From the NCBI GenBank assembly GCA_900315105.1, contig OMXX01000105.1:1-12817 (forward strand): a stretch of DNA of 12,817 nucleotides, written 5' to 3'. Shown here piece after piece: positions 1-8,085 of this stretch (position 1 is its first letter; each line of letters opens with the position of its first letter). The notes beneath the pieces are model-generated. The model was not told the DNA's origin and did not search any database. It saw only the letters and a list, made by a program, of their open reading frames with translations. The stretch is from an uncultured Prevotellaceae bacterium (lineage in GTDB: Bacteria > Bacteroidota > Bacteroidia > Bacteroidales > Bacteroidaceae). The translations under genes and the position numbers were made by a program.

Positions 1-98
1 AACTTATCTCAGAGAGGAGAGTCAACTTTTTCCGTATAGATATGAAAACGGTAATTATCAAGGCCTAAAAGAGAGTCAACCTTTTTCAGGAAAAGACA
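1..98 (-). mobile_element. Left inverted repeat: end of an IS21-like insertion sequence (cut by window edge)
   Basis: Bases 1-98 are the exact reverse complement of 12720-12817. Identity stops after base 98: the next pair, 99 against 12719, mismatches. Read outward from the island, the repeat starts at the complement of base 98 with 5'-TGT, and it holds two GAGAGTCAAC boxes (17-26 and 71-80) each followed by a T-run. A TG...CA terminus with repeated subterminal boxes is what IS21-family ends look like; Tn7-like and Mu-like elements also have repeated sites. No transposase is visible because the element would extend beyond base 1. The family assignment is inference; the repeat itself is certain. 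Confidence 0.7.
17..80. repeat. Paired GAGAGTCAAC boxes, 54 bp apart, in the left inverted repeat
   Basis: GAGAGTCAAC occurs at 17-26 and 71-80, each followed by C/T-rich sequence (TTTTTCC and CTTTTTC). The same pair recurs in mirror image at the right end. Such subterminal repeats are probable transposase-binding sites, by analogy with IS21-type ends. Confidence 0.65.
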
Positions 99-118
99 AA
101 AATTTTTTTGAGGGGTGT

Positions 119-277
119 GGTCAAATTGGTCAAGGTCAAACTGGTCAAATTGAAATCGGATGTCGTTTCCGGCTCACAATAATAATAAAAATATATATTT
201 TTATTATATATTGTGGCACTTTTTGCCTTGCGGAAACGAGTTTGACCAAAATGACCATGACCAAAATGACCATGACC
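119..277. repeat. Dyad of GGTCA / TGACC repeats around an AT-rich hairpin, centred at base 195
   Basis: The left arm has GGTCA at 119, 128, 134 and 143 (spacings 9, 6, 9). The right arm has TGACC at 243, 252, 258, 267 and 273. The first four right-hand units mirror the four left-hand ones exactly about base 195. The core 175-215 (CACAAT...ATTGTG, almost all A/T) is itself a near-perfect hairpin with one bulged base and the same centre. A further 9-bp inverted pair, TCGTTTCCG (163-171) and CGGAAACGA (231-239), is centred on 201 instead. This could be a MITE-like miniature element, an iteron-type binding site or a strong two-way terminator. The symmetry is seen; the function is not known. Confidence 0.7.
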
Positions 278-452
278 AGATGACGCAGGCGGCGCGCTCT
301 GCACCGGCAAACAGAGCGTCAGCGCCAACGCTCCCGTATGCCCAATATGCGGGAAACCGATGATTAAACGTGTAGCCAGGAAGGGCGTCAATTCGGGTAA
401 GGAGTTTTGGAGTTGCAGCGACTATCCCAAATGCAATGGCACAAAAGCCTGA
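276..452 (+). pseudogene. C-terminal remnant with topoisomerase-type zinc ribbon (zf-C4_Topoisom)
   Basis: In the frame ending at TGA 450-452 the translation contains CPICGKPM and, later, CSDYPKC. The four cysteine codons are at 339, 348, 414 and 432 (C-x2-C then C-x5-C), the signature of the zinc ribbons found at the end of DNA topoisomerase I and of various nucleases and helicases. The frame is closed upstream by TGA at 273-275, inside the TGACC repeats, and no start codon precedes the first cysteine, so only the tail of a gene remains. Its parent cannot be named. The break coincides with the edge of the dyad repeat, which suggests that element truncated the gene. Ribbons of this kind occur in DNA-acting proteins, so the parent may also have been a defence or DNA-metabolism gene. 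Confidence 0.7.
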
Positions 453-507
453 GCACCCTTTGGGCAGATTTTTTTGAGGACAGAGAGTGAGTGTCGGAAA
501 TTTTTCG

Positions 508-515
508 TAACTTTG
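508..515 (+). promoter_or_regulatory. Candidate Bacteroidetes -7 promoter box (TAACTTTG)
   Basis: TAACTTTG fits the Bacteroidetes -7 consensus TAnnTTTG and lies 68 bp before the ATG at 584. No TTTG -33 element sits at the usual distance of about 20 bp; the nearest, at 473-476, is 31 bp away. If it is real, it would drive gene 1 and perhaps the whole same-strand run. Confidence 0.35.
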
Positions 516-583
516 GGGCGGAATTGGTGTAATATAACCCATAAAGTGTGCTTTAAAAGGCCGAAAGAGAGAAGAAAATAAGT

Positions 584-2020
584 ATGCAGGATAAGTGGAA
601 TCAATTCGTGTATTATCTGCACGAGGCGAAGGAAAAAGGCGTGGATGAGTCCGAGTATCATTCAACGATAGAGGCCCAGCTCCAGCTGTTGGGATGGATG
701 CGCTATAAGAACGAGATTTGTCACAAGCCTAATCTCTCCATTGGCAACAATGGACACATCCAGCCGGACATCCTGATTCAGAAGGACGACAAGAAGCAGT
801 TTGTTATCGAGGTGAAACAACCTCGGCATACGCAGATTGCAAAAGACAAAGACCAGTTGGTTTCCTATATGCGCCAACTGAAGCTCAGTGCCGGCATCTA
901 CATCGGAGAGCATATCGAGATTTTCTACGATAAGCCAGAAAGCGAGAACGCCGTTTCCGTGCTGACCATTCCCCTGGAGCTTGACAACAAACGCGGCGTG
1001 CGTTTTGTGGAGTTGTTCTCCAAAGAGCGTTTCAGCAAGGAGGCTTTCGTTCAGTTCTGCGAGGACCGGATAAAGGAGATGCATCGTCAGGAGAGCCTGA
1101 ACAAGATCAAGGAAAATCTGATGAACAAGGCTCAGGAGCAGATAACTGAAGGCATGAAGATGTACCTGATGGAGAAGTATGGCAACACGTTCTCTGAGGG
1201 GGATATTGCGGGCATGCTGTCTTCGCTGACTTTCACTGCATCTTCCGGAGGCGTCCAAACGCATGTGATTTCACCAACACCCGCTCCGCAAACGCAGCTT
1301 AAAGCAGCAGATAAGCCAAAGCGCCAACACGACAAGACGCAGTATTCTATCAACGGCGGCGTCTATGAGGGCAAAGGTCGCTTTGTGCTCAGCTTAGTGA
1401 CGAAATATGTGGAGCAACATCCTGCTGCCACTTTTGCTGAACTGGAGAACGTATTTTACCCCAAGTTACAAGGAGGATATGGCGTGATTCGTACGCTAGA
1501 CACTATCCGCGAAAAAGACATTACGGACAGACGCTATTTCGCGAAACCTGATGAATTGCTGCGCAGCGCTGACGGAAAGACATTTGCGGTATGTGCCGAA
1601 TGGGGTATTGGCAATACACCCAGAGTTGTAGAGTTTGCAAGGCAGTTGGGATACAAAATAACCACTACCGGCGAAGCGCCGAAGACAATTATCAAGTCTA
1701 GCGGCTTGATTTCTTGCGTGCTCACTCGCAACGCCAATGCCAAAGGCGTTTTCGATACCGCCACACAAACGCTGACAGTCCTGAAAGGCAGCACCATCAA
1801 TCCAGGATGTGTTGACAAGATAAAGCCTGCGACAAAGGTAACTCGCGACGCTCAGGTTGCCAAATTTGCAGAGCGCAGAGGCAGCGAACTGGTTGTTGTG
1901 AGGGATGCCGTTTTCGACTCACCCAGTGGCGCTGCTGTCTTCTGTGTTGGCGGCTCTGCTAACGGTTGGATAGAGTGGAAGGACGAAAATAACAATATGC
2001 TGGATATTTACAGGAAGTAG
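584..2020 (+). CDS. HsdR_N-type PD-(D/E)XK nuclease domain protein with DUF4357 C-terminus
   Basis: This 478-residue protein probably cuts or binds DNA as part of restriction. Residues about 20-125 match the N-terminal nuclease domain of type I restriction subunits (HsdR_N). E30, P61-D62 and E76-V-K78 fit a PD-(D/E)XK active site, and Q91...Y95 fits the QxxxY motif that follows it in RecB/HsdR-like nucleases. Residues about 150-205 are helical and rich in charge; 220-250 form a Pro/Gln/Lys linker. Residues about 384-478 resemble DUF4357, with GVFD..TQTLTVLKGS and a terminal GSANGWIEWKDENNNMLDIY. There is no ATPase or helicase motif, so it is not an HsdR subunit. The ATG at 584 is the first start in frame. 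Local GC is high (29/60 in row 781-840). It sits 74 bp before the type IIG gene, probably co-transcribed. Whether it is an independent nuclease or a partner of genes 2 and 3 is open. Confidence 0.88.
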   Translation: MQDKWNQFVYYLHEAKEKGVDESEYHSTIEAQLQLLGWMRYKNEICHKPNLSIGNNGHIQPDILIQKDDKKQFVIEVKQPRHTQIAKDKDQLVSYMRQLKLSAGIYIGEHIEIFYDKPESENAVSVLTIPLELDNKRGVRFVELFSKERFSKEAFVQFCEDRIKEMHRQESLNKIKENLMNKAQEQITEGMKMYLMEKYGNTFSEGDIAGMLSSLTFTASSGGVQTHVISPTPAPQTQLKAADKPKRQHDKTQYSINGGVYEGKGRFVLSLVTKYVEQHPAATFAELENVFYPKLQGGYGVIRTLDTIREKDITDRRYFAKPDELLRSADGKTFAVCAEWGIGNTPRVVEFARQLGYKITTTGEAPKTIIKSSGLISCVLTRNANAKGVFDTATQTLTVLKGSTINPGCVDKIKPATKVTRDAQVAKFAERRGSELVVVRDAVFDSPSGAAVFCVGGSANGWIEWKDENNNMLDIYRK

Positions 2021-2094
2021 TGCAAAAAATGAATTGTTTATTCTAAAAACATAAACTTGGTTGTTTTTCCTTATTTGTTTGGTGAAATAGATTT

Positions 2095-5091
2095 ATGATA
2101 ATTCAAAGCATAAAACAACTTGTAGAGAACTACGAGAATAACAGAGATTTCTTCTTGACAGAACGCTACAATGAAGCTCAGTTAAGAAGTGATTTTCTGG
2201 ACCCGCTGTTTGAATTGTTGGGATGGGACATCAAGAATAAGGCAGGAAGACCTACAAATGAACGTGAGGTTATCTTGGAGGAGCCTCTTAAGGCTGGTGC
2301 TTCTGAGAACACTAAGAAACCAGACTATACGTTTCGCTTGTTTGCTGAGCGAAAATTTTTCCTCGAAGCTAAAAAGCCTTGTGTGAGTATTGATAAGGTT
2401 GATGCACCTGCGCGTCAGGCTCGCCGATACGGATATACTGCCAATTTGAAAATCTCTGTATTGTCGAACTTCGAGTACCTGATGATATATGATGCCTCTG
2501 TTAAAGTGGAGGAAACGGATACCTACCAAAAGGCTCTTATCAAGAAGTATCGCTACACAGAATACGAAGATAAGTTTGAGGAACTATTGCTTTTGCTAGG
2601 AAAAGAGTCTGTGTATTCTGGGCAGTTCGATGAAGAGTGGAAGGATATTGAAGTACGTTTGAAGCAATGGTCTGTTGATAAGCAGTTCTTGAAGCAGATT
2701 AATGAGTGGCGCTTGTTGCTTGGCAAGGAAATTCTCAATACAGAACCAACAATGGATATGAAAGTATTGGGAGATGCGGTACAAAGCTATATCAATAAGA
2801 TTCTCTTTCTTCGTGTTTGTGAAGACAGAAATATCGAAACCTACAAGGATTTGTTGATAATTGCAGATAGTGGTAATTTCGATAAACTTTTGAAAAAGTT
2901 CAAGAAGGCAGATTCGAAATATAACTCAGGACTGTTTGATCAAGCACTTTCAGAGAAAGTAGTGTGCAATGCCAGTTCTGCTTTCTGGACGATTATCCGC
3001 CAATTGTATTTCCCTGAAAGTCCATATTCGTTCAGCGTGTTCTCATCTGACATCTTGGGTCATATTTACGAAATCTTTATTGCCGAGAAGCTGGCGGTAA
3101 AGAATGGAGAATTGCAAATAGTCAAGAAGCCAGAAAATGAGGATCGTGATGTGGTTACAACACCCACTTATATTATCCGCGAAATCCTCAGGCAAACTAT
3201 TGCACCACTATGCAAGGACAAATCTGCCAAGGAAATACTGAAATTGAAGATAGCAGATATTGCCTGTGGGTCAGGAGCTTTTTTGTTGGAAGCATACCAG
3301 TTGCTTAATGACATACTGATAGACTACTATATCCAGCATGACACCTCGAAACTCGTGCAAATTGGAGAAAATTCTTTTAGGTTGAAATATGCAGAGAAGA
3401 AACAATTATTGAAGAATTGTATCTATGGTGTTGATAAGGATTTTAACGCTGCGGAAGCAAGCAAGTTTGGTCTTCTGTTGAAACTGTTAGAGAATGAGGA
3501 TTCGGCAAGTCTGCTGAATGAACATCCAATATTGCCAGATTTGGCCAATAACATCTTCTTTGGTAATAGTCTTTTGTCAGACAGCGACATTAAAGCTGAA
3601 GATAACGATGAAATCAATCCGTTTGATTTTGGCACCAAGCGTTTTGATGCCATTATTGGCAATCCTCCCTATTTGACAACAGAGGGAATGAAGAAAATTA
3701 CTCCTAAGGAGTTGCCTCTATATAAAAATAAATATGCAAGTGCATACAAGCAGTTTGATAAATACATGGTATTCGTGGAGCGAGCAATGGATTTGTTGAA
3801 TGACAACGGTTTGCTTGGTTACATTGTCCCATTGAAGTTTATGAAGGTTGGGGCTGGTCAAGAACTGCGCCGAATTATTTCAACGCGTAAAACACTCGAA
3901 GCTATTACTGCGTTTGGCGCTTGCAAGGTGTTCCCTGGAAAGTCCAACTATACATGCCTGCTTATTGCTAAGAAGGCAGAGCATGAAACATTCAGATATA
4001 ACGAAGTAAGCAATTTGAATCAATGGAAGTTGGCAGACAAGAATATATTGCCTACCGATACGAAGAGCTATGACGAGATTTCTGAGGGAACTTGGCCCTT
4101 GTTCCCTGAACAACTGAGGGAAGCATACGACACTATTTTTGCAAATAGTAAAACACTTCTGGAGATTACTGGCGAAGAAAACATCTTTAATGGCATCCAA
4201 ACAAGTGCCAACAGAGTGTACGTTTTCCAACCTAAGTCAGAAACAAATGACGTTTATACCTTCGAGAAAGATGGTCAAGACTGGAAAGTAGAGAAAGAGG
4301 TAACAAGACCATATTTCCAGACTTCAACTGGTGATGATGGTCTGAATACTTATCGCACATTTAAGCCAAATGCATGTGTGATATTCCCATATAGGAAGAA
4401 TGACAAGGATAAGCTGGAAATGATTCCCCTCGATGACATCAAACAAGACTATCCCAAGCTGTATCAGTACCTTCTTGCTCATGAGAATATCTTGAACGCA
4501 GAGACTCGTGACATTAAGCCAATACCAACAACTGCCAACGAGTGGCACAGGTATGGCAGACACCAGAGTCTTGATGCTTGCAATCTTCCGGAAAAGATTA
4601 TTGTAGGTGTGCTTTCTACAGGCGACAAGTATGCTGTTGATACTTGCAGCACTTTCGTATCATCTGGTGGTACTGCTGGTTATTGCATGATTGCTTTACC
4701 AGAAGATTCTCCTTATTCAATCTACTATTTACAAGCTATTCTAAACTGCAAGTATCTGGAATGGATCAGTTCGCTTTATGGCGAGATATTTAGAGGCGGT
4801 TTCATCGCACGTGGAACAAAAGTGCTGAAACAACTACCTATCCGTAAAATAGACTTTGATAATGACAAAGAACGTAAGGCCCACAAGAGTATTGCTGATC
4901 TGCAAAAGCAGTTGATACAAATGGGAGATGAGATAGATGCAGCACATGGAAATAAACGCAAGCTCACCATCTTGCAACGTAAATTTGAGTTATCAAAGAA
5001 ACAACTTGCTGATTTTATCATGCACCTCTATGGCATGGAAAAATACGACAGTATCATCCCAATAATCAAGGAACAATATGCTGCTGATTGA
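2095..5091 (+). CDS. Type IIG restriction-modification enzyme (Eco57I-like: nuclease, N6-adenine methylase and target recognition in one chain)
   Basis: This 998-residue protein should both cut DNA and methylate adenine at N6 from S-adenosylmethionine. The N-terminal nuclease (about 20-135) has P76-D77, E91-A-K93 and a Q108...Y112 motif. A helical connector follows, with the FLRVCEDR segment near 238-245 and LGHIYEIFIAEKL at 321-333. The methylase has motif X near TPTYI (356-360), motif I DIACGSGAF (388-396) and motif IV NPPY (523-526). The C-terminal part (about 690-960) is a TaqI/Eco57I-type recognition region containing GGFIARGTKVLKQLPI near 895-912, then a coiled helical tail. The length is close to the roughly 1000 residues usual for Eco57I-type enzymes, and no motif is missing, so it should be active. 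The ATG at 2095 follows an AT-rich 74-bp gap with no clear promoter. It overlaps the next gene by 14 nt, so the two are translated together. Confidence 0.95.
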   Translation: MIIQSIKQLVENYENNRDFFLTERYNEAQLRSDFLDPLFELLGWDIKNKAGRPTNEREVILEEPLKAGASENTKKPDYTFRLFAERKFFLEAKKPCVSIDKVDAPARQARRYGYTANLKISVLSNFEYLMIYDASVKVEETDTYQKALIKKYRYTEYEDKFEELLLLLGKESVYSGQFDEEWKDIEVRLKQWSVDKQFLKQINEWRLLLGKEILNTEPTMDMKVLGDAVQSYINKILFLRVCEDRNIETYKDLLIIADSGNFDKLLKKFKKADSKYNSGLFDQALSEKVVCNASSAFWTIIRQLYFPESPYSFSVFSSDILGHIYEIFIAEKLAVKNGELQIVKKPENEDRDVVTTPTYIIREILRQTIAPLCKDKSAKEILKLKIADIACGSGAFLLEAYQLLNDILIDYYIQHDTSKLVQIGENSFRLKYAEKKQLLKNCIYGVDKDFNAAEASKFGLLLKLLENEDSASLLNEHPILPDLANNIFFGNSLLSDSDIKAEDNDEINPFDFGTKRFDAIIGNPPYLTTEGMKKITPKELPLYKNKYASAYKQFDKYMVFVERAMDLLNDNGLLGYIVPLKFMKVGAGQELRRIISTRKTLEAITAFGACKVFPGKSNYTCLLIAKKAEHETFRYNEVSNLNQWKLADKNILPTDTKSYDEISEGTWPLFPEQLREAYDTIFANSKTLLEITGEENIFNGIQTSANRVYVFQPKSETNDVYTFEKDGQDWKVEKEVTRPYFQTSTGDDGLNTYRTFKPNACVIFPYRKNDKDKLEMIPLDDIKQDYPKLYQYLLAHENILNAETRDIKPIPTTANEWHRYGRHQSLDACNLPEKIIVGVLSTGDKYAVDTCSTFVSSGGTAGYCMIALPEDSPYSIYYLQAILNCKYLEWISSLYGEIFRGGFIARGTKVLKQLPIRKIDFDNDKERKAHKSIADLQKQLIQMGDEIDAAHGNKRKLTILQRKFELSKKQLADFIMHLYGMEKYDSIIPIIKEQYAAD

Positions 5092-7225
5092 GGACGCATC
5101 TGAACAGAAATTGCGAGGAGCTTATTACACTCCACCTGCAATAGCATCGTTTATACTCCATTGGGGCATAAGCGGCATTCCCGACGCAGACATATTGGAG
5201 CCGAGTTGTGGTGATGGCGTTTTCTTGAAGCAAATGGTAAAAGAAAACATGCTTTTCCATCATGCAACGGCAGTAGAATATGAAGAAGCAGAAGCAGAGA
5301 AGGCCCGTGCGATAGGTCTTCATGATTCTGAGGTAATCAATGCTGACTTCCATCGTTTCTGTTTAGATACCGAGCAGAGGTTCAATCTCGTTGTTGGCAA
5401 TCCACCATTTATCCGCTATCAGTATTATGATGAAGGACAACAGTCTTTGGCTAGCGAGATATTCAAGAAAGCGGGACTAAAGCGTTCCAAACTGACTAAT
5501 GCCTGGGTGACGTTTGTTGTTGGTTGCACTCAACTTCTTCGAAATGAGGGTAAGATGGGATTTGTTATTCCATCAGAACTACTCATGGTTAAGTATGCCC
5601 AGCAGTTACGTAGTTATCTCGCAAAGACCTTCAATAAGATAAACATTATATCATTTAAAAATCTAGTTTTTGAAGAAATTCAACAGGAGGTTGTATTGCT
5701 ATTATGTGAGAAAAATGGCAGTAATGAACATAAAATAGAGCATCTTGAAGTTAAAGATATTGATGGGCTACTTGCATTAGATCCCCACAAACTAGAATTT
5801 CCGAGCAAGGATATAGATTTCCATACCGATAAATGGACATATTATTTCCTTGATAAGAAAGAATTAGACTTACTGAATAAAGTCAAGAAGTTGACAACCA
5901 TTTCTTCTTTCGCAAATGTGGAGGTTGGCATCACGACGGGGTCAAATGATTTCTTTACTGTTCCTCAATCAGTTGTTGATTTATATCAGTTGGAAAGATA
6001 TGCCCGCCCAATGGTAGGTAGAAGCGTACAGGTAAATAGCCTATGTTTTACTAAAAAAGATTGGAGGGCTAACGTTTCTTCTGGAGCGAAAGCACATCTT
6101 CTCGTTTTCACTCCTGACGCTAAAGGAAATGGAAATGAAGGCGTAAAAAGTTATCTGGAAGAAGGTGAGCGGAATGAGGTAGATAAAGGTTATAAAAACA
6201 GTATCAGAGATTATTGGTGGGTCATCCCATCTATAAAGGTTTCTGACGCATTGTTCCTTCGTCGCAATAATCTCTATCCCAAGTTCGTTTTAAATGAGGC
6301 CGGTGCATATACTACAGATACCATGCACAGAGTCTTTATTAAAACGGGGGTTAATAAGAGGGCTTTTGTCGCAAGCTACTATAATTCGTTGTCGTTTGCT
6401 TTCGCAGAAATACTTGGTCGTAATTTCGGTGGCGGTTGTTTGGAACTAATGCCCAGTGAGGTAGGTGGAATCTGTCTGCCTTACAGAGAAGAAAATGAGC
6501 AAATATTTGATACCCTCGACCTTATGCTTCGCAAAAAGGCCTCTGCTGACGAAATACTTGATTATACAGATGAGATAATTCTTCATCAAGGTATTGGTTT
6601 ATCAAGAGAAGAGGTTAAATTAGCACGATCCATTTGGCACAAGATAATAAATCGCCGTTTGTCTCGTGAAACACTAGAAAAACCTGCAGAGAAGAAAGAG
6701 GCAAGTAAGGGGAAATGTATTCAGCTTAATCTCTTTGAGCTCTTTGAACAATATAATTTTGATCCAATTGTCCAGAATTCAATGGCTCGTGAGGATGAGT
6801 GCGAAGTGTATAACAATTCTTCTAATGTACTGGCGATTCCCGTTGACATAACAAAGAACCTGCTTATTTGTAATGTAAAGAAGGACAATTGGAAGCAATA
6901 TCTTGATGGCTCAGCCAAAATTTATTATACAGGGAAGAAGTTTCCGACAACCATTTCTCTTAACAAGCTGTACTACTTCATGCCATATATTTCAGGCAAG
7001 GGTGTTCGCGATCTCTACTACATAAAAACTGCCCGCCTAGGTTACCGGAAGGAAGGGCAGGTGGACGAAGATAAGAATGACCTGCGGCTTGTATTTGAAA
7101 TTGAACGAGTTGAACAACTGTTTAATGATTATCAGCCTGTAAATTTGGAGATTTGGCATACGTTTACCGACACTAACCTAAGAGCGATATTGGCATTAGG
7201 AGTAGATGGTAAGTCAACGTTATAA
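5078..7225 (+). CDS. N6-adenine DNA methyltransferase (Eco57I companion type) with extra C-terminal domain
   Basis: This 715-residue protein should methylate adenine to protect the host sites of gene 2. It shows GAYYTPP (14-20, motif X), LEPSCGDGVFL (40-50, motif I) and NPPF (108-111, motif IV), then a TaqI-type recognition region with VEVGITTGSNDFF (281-293) and GGGCLELMPSEVGGICLP (451-468). These parts make a complete methylase of about 525 residues, near the length of stand-alone M.Eco57I-type enzymes. About 185 further residues follow a Lys/Glu-rich linker (535-546). In them, 590-710 look like a compact alpha/beta domain (NLLICNVKKDNWKQYLDG, then KLYYFMPYISGKG), possibly PUA/EVE/ASCH-like; that is only an inference. 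The ATG at 5078 lies inside the end of the type IIG gene and is preceded by AAGGA. I see no nuclease motif. Confidence 0.93.
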   Translation: MLLIEDASEQKLRGAYYTPPAIASFILHWGISGIPDADILEPSCGDGVFLKQMVKENMLFHHATAVEYEEAEAEKARAIGLHDSEVINADFHRFCLDTEQRFNLVVGNPPFIRYQYYDEGQQSLASEIFKKAGLKRSKLTNAWVTFVVGCTQLLRNEGKMGFVIPSELLMVKYAQQLRSYLAKTFNKINIISFKNLVFEEIQQEVVLLLCEKNGSNEHKIEHLEVKDIDGLLALDPHKLEFPSKDIDFHTDKWTYYFLDKKELDLLNKVKKLTTISSFANVEVGITTGSNDFFTVPQSVVDLYQLERYARPMVGRSVQVNSLCFTKKDWRANVSSGAKAHLLVFTPDAKGNGNEGVKSYLEEGERNEVDKGYKNSIRDYWWVIPSIKVSDALFLRRNNLYPKFVLNEAGAYTTDTMHRVFIKTGVNKRAFVASYYNSLSFAFAEILGRNFGGGCLELMPSEVGGICLPYREENEQIFDTLDLMLRKKASADEILDYTDEIILHQGIGLSREEVKLARSIWHKIINRRLSRETLEKPAEKKEASKGKCIQLNLFELFEQYNFDPIVQNSMAREDECEVYNNSSNVLAIPVDITKNLLICNVKKDNWKQYLDGSAKIYYTGKKFPTTISLNKLYYFMPYISGKGVRDLYYIKTARLGYRKEGQVDEDKNDLRLVFEIERVEQLFNDYQPVNLEIWHTFTDTNLRAILALGVDGKSTL

Positions 7226-7252
7226 TCTGTTTCATATCTCAGAAGAATTAAA

Positions 7253-8032
7253 GTGTTTATGAAAATAGATGATGATTTTTATGCAAATAGCAGAAAACTG
7301 CATGGGGAAGAACGATATAGAAAACTTTACCACTATACGTCTTTCGATTCTTTTGTAAAAATTTGGCTAAATCACAATTTAAAATTCTCACCTTTATCAG
7401 TTGTAAACGATGTTCAAGAAGTAGGATTTCAATCGGCAGTTGTTAACTCCGATAGATTGGATTTATGTAAAAGGTTGAATCAACGCCGCTTTTCGTATAA
7501 ACAAATAAGTTTTACGATGGACTATGATTCTGCATTAAAAGGATGTACATCTCCAATGATGTGGGGATTATATGCAGACAAAAGGAAGGGAGTATGCATA
7601 GAATTAGATTACGATAAAATTAAGTTTCCTGAAGACGTTTTGAAAGGGATTGTAAAGTATCAGAAATATGTAAAATGGCAGAATATTGTGGATGAACGAA
7701 TAGAAACGGAAGAGGGATTGAATGCTTATGTGAAGAAGTATAAGAATCGTCTTTTTTTTACAAAACAAAAAAGTTGGGAGGGAGAAAACGAGTATCGAGT
7801 TTTGAGTAGAGAAGATTTTTTGAATATTGAAGGTGCAATAAATACCATATACCTAACTTCTTGTTGGAGTCAAGAATGTCTACTTGTTGAAAAATTAGTG
7901 GACGGGAGAGTGCCTGTTAAATTTTTGGACTATATAGGTACATTTAACAATTGGGCTATTCCTATATTAAGAAGTACAAGGGAGCAAAGAGAATACGAGA
8001 TAAAACTAATGGAGCGAAAACAGCGACAATAA
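7253..8032 (+). CDS. DUF2971 family protein
   Basis: This 259-residue protein matches the DUF2971 pattern: KLYHYTSFDSF (24-34), then FSPLSVVND (45-53), ISFT..., MMWGLYADKRKGVCIELDYD (102-121), and K-x2-SWEGENEYRVL near 171-184. The family has no settled biochemical role that I can cite. The H27-Y28 near the N-terminus and a late E180 recall the H-Y-E arrangement of ADP-ribosyltransferase folds, but this is a hypothesis. The longest frame starts with GTG at 7253; ATG at 7259 is two codons in and more likely, with AGAAG upstream at 7241-7245. No signal peptide or membrane segment is seen. Composition is AT-rich (GC 20/60 and 16/60 in the two rows 7261-7380), unlike genes 1 and 6. It lies 27 nt after the methylase and 53 nt before the KAP gene, so it is likely part of the same transcript. 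Confidence 0.85.
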   Translation: MFMKIDDDFYANSRKLHGEERYRKLYHYTSFDSFVKIWLNHNLKFSPLSVVNDVQEVGFQSAVVNSDRLDLCKRLNQRRFSYKQISFTMDYDSALKGCTSPMMWGLYADKRKGVCIELDYDKIKFPEDVLKGIVKYQKYVKWQNIVDERIETEEGLNAYVKKYKNRLFFTKQKSWEGENEYRVLSREDFLNIEGAINTIYLTSCWSQECLLVEKLVDGRVPVKFLDYIGTFNNWAIPILRSTREQREYEIKLMERKQRQ

Positions 8033-8085
8033 TTCTGATGCTTTAATTTTTAGCTAGAGAACACCTAATTTGTTATGATTATCTT

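Noticed and set aside
119..277. CRISPR array from the repeated TGACC motifs
   Set aside because: The units are 5-6 bp at 6 or 9 bp spacing with no unique spacers; no cas genes are present.
160..363. Open frame on the + strand spanning the dyad repeat
   Set aside because: The translation is made of the AT hairpin and repeated Asp-Gln-Asn-Asp-His from the TGACC units; it has no domain, and the zinc-ribbon frame downstream is the coding one.
447..476. Rho-independent terminator after the zinc-ribbon remnant
   Set aside because: A T-run follows, but the only stem is about four pairs (GCCT with GGGC) including one G-T pair, so it is too weak to call.
204..665. Open frame on the - strand across the left flank
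   Set aside because: It has low-complexity Trp-Ser-Phe repeats from the TGACC array and overlaps the start of gene 1 with no recognisable domain.
2052..2059. -7 promoter box before the type IIG gene (TAAACTTG)
   Set aside because: One mismatch to TAnnTTTG in an AT-rich gap and no properly spaced TTTG; it cannot be told from chance.
584..7225. Type I restriction-modification system
   Set aside because: There is an HsdR-like nuclease end, but no HsdR motor domain and no HsdS; the methylases are of the Eco57I/TaqI type and gene 2 carries its own nuclease.
8068..8074. -7 promoter box before the KAP gene (CTAATTTG region)
   Set aside because: One base short of TAnnTTTG and no -33 partner; the 53-bp gap is as easily read-through from the DUF2971 gene.
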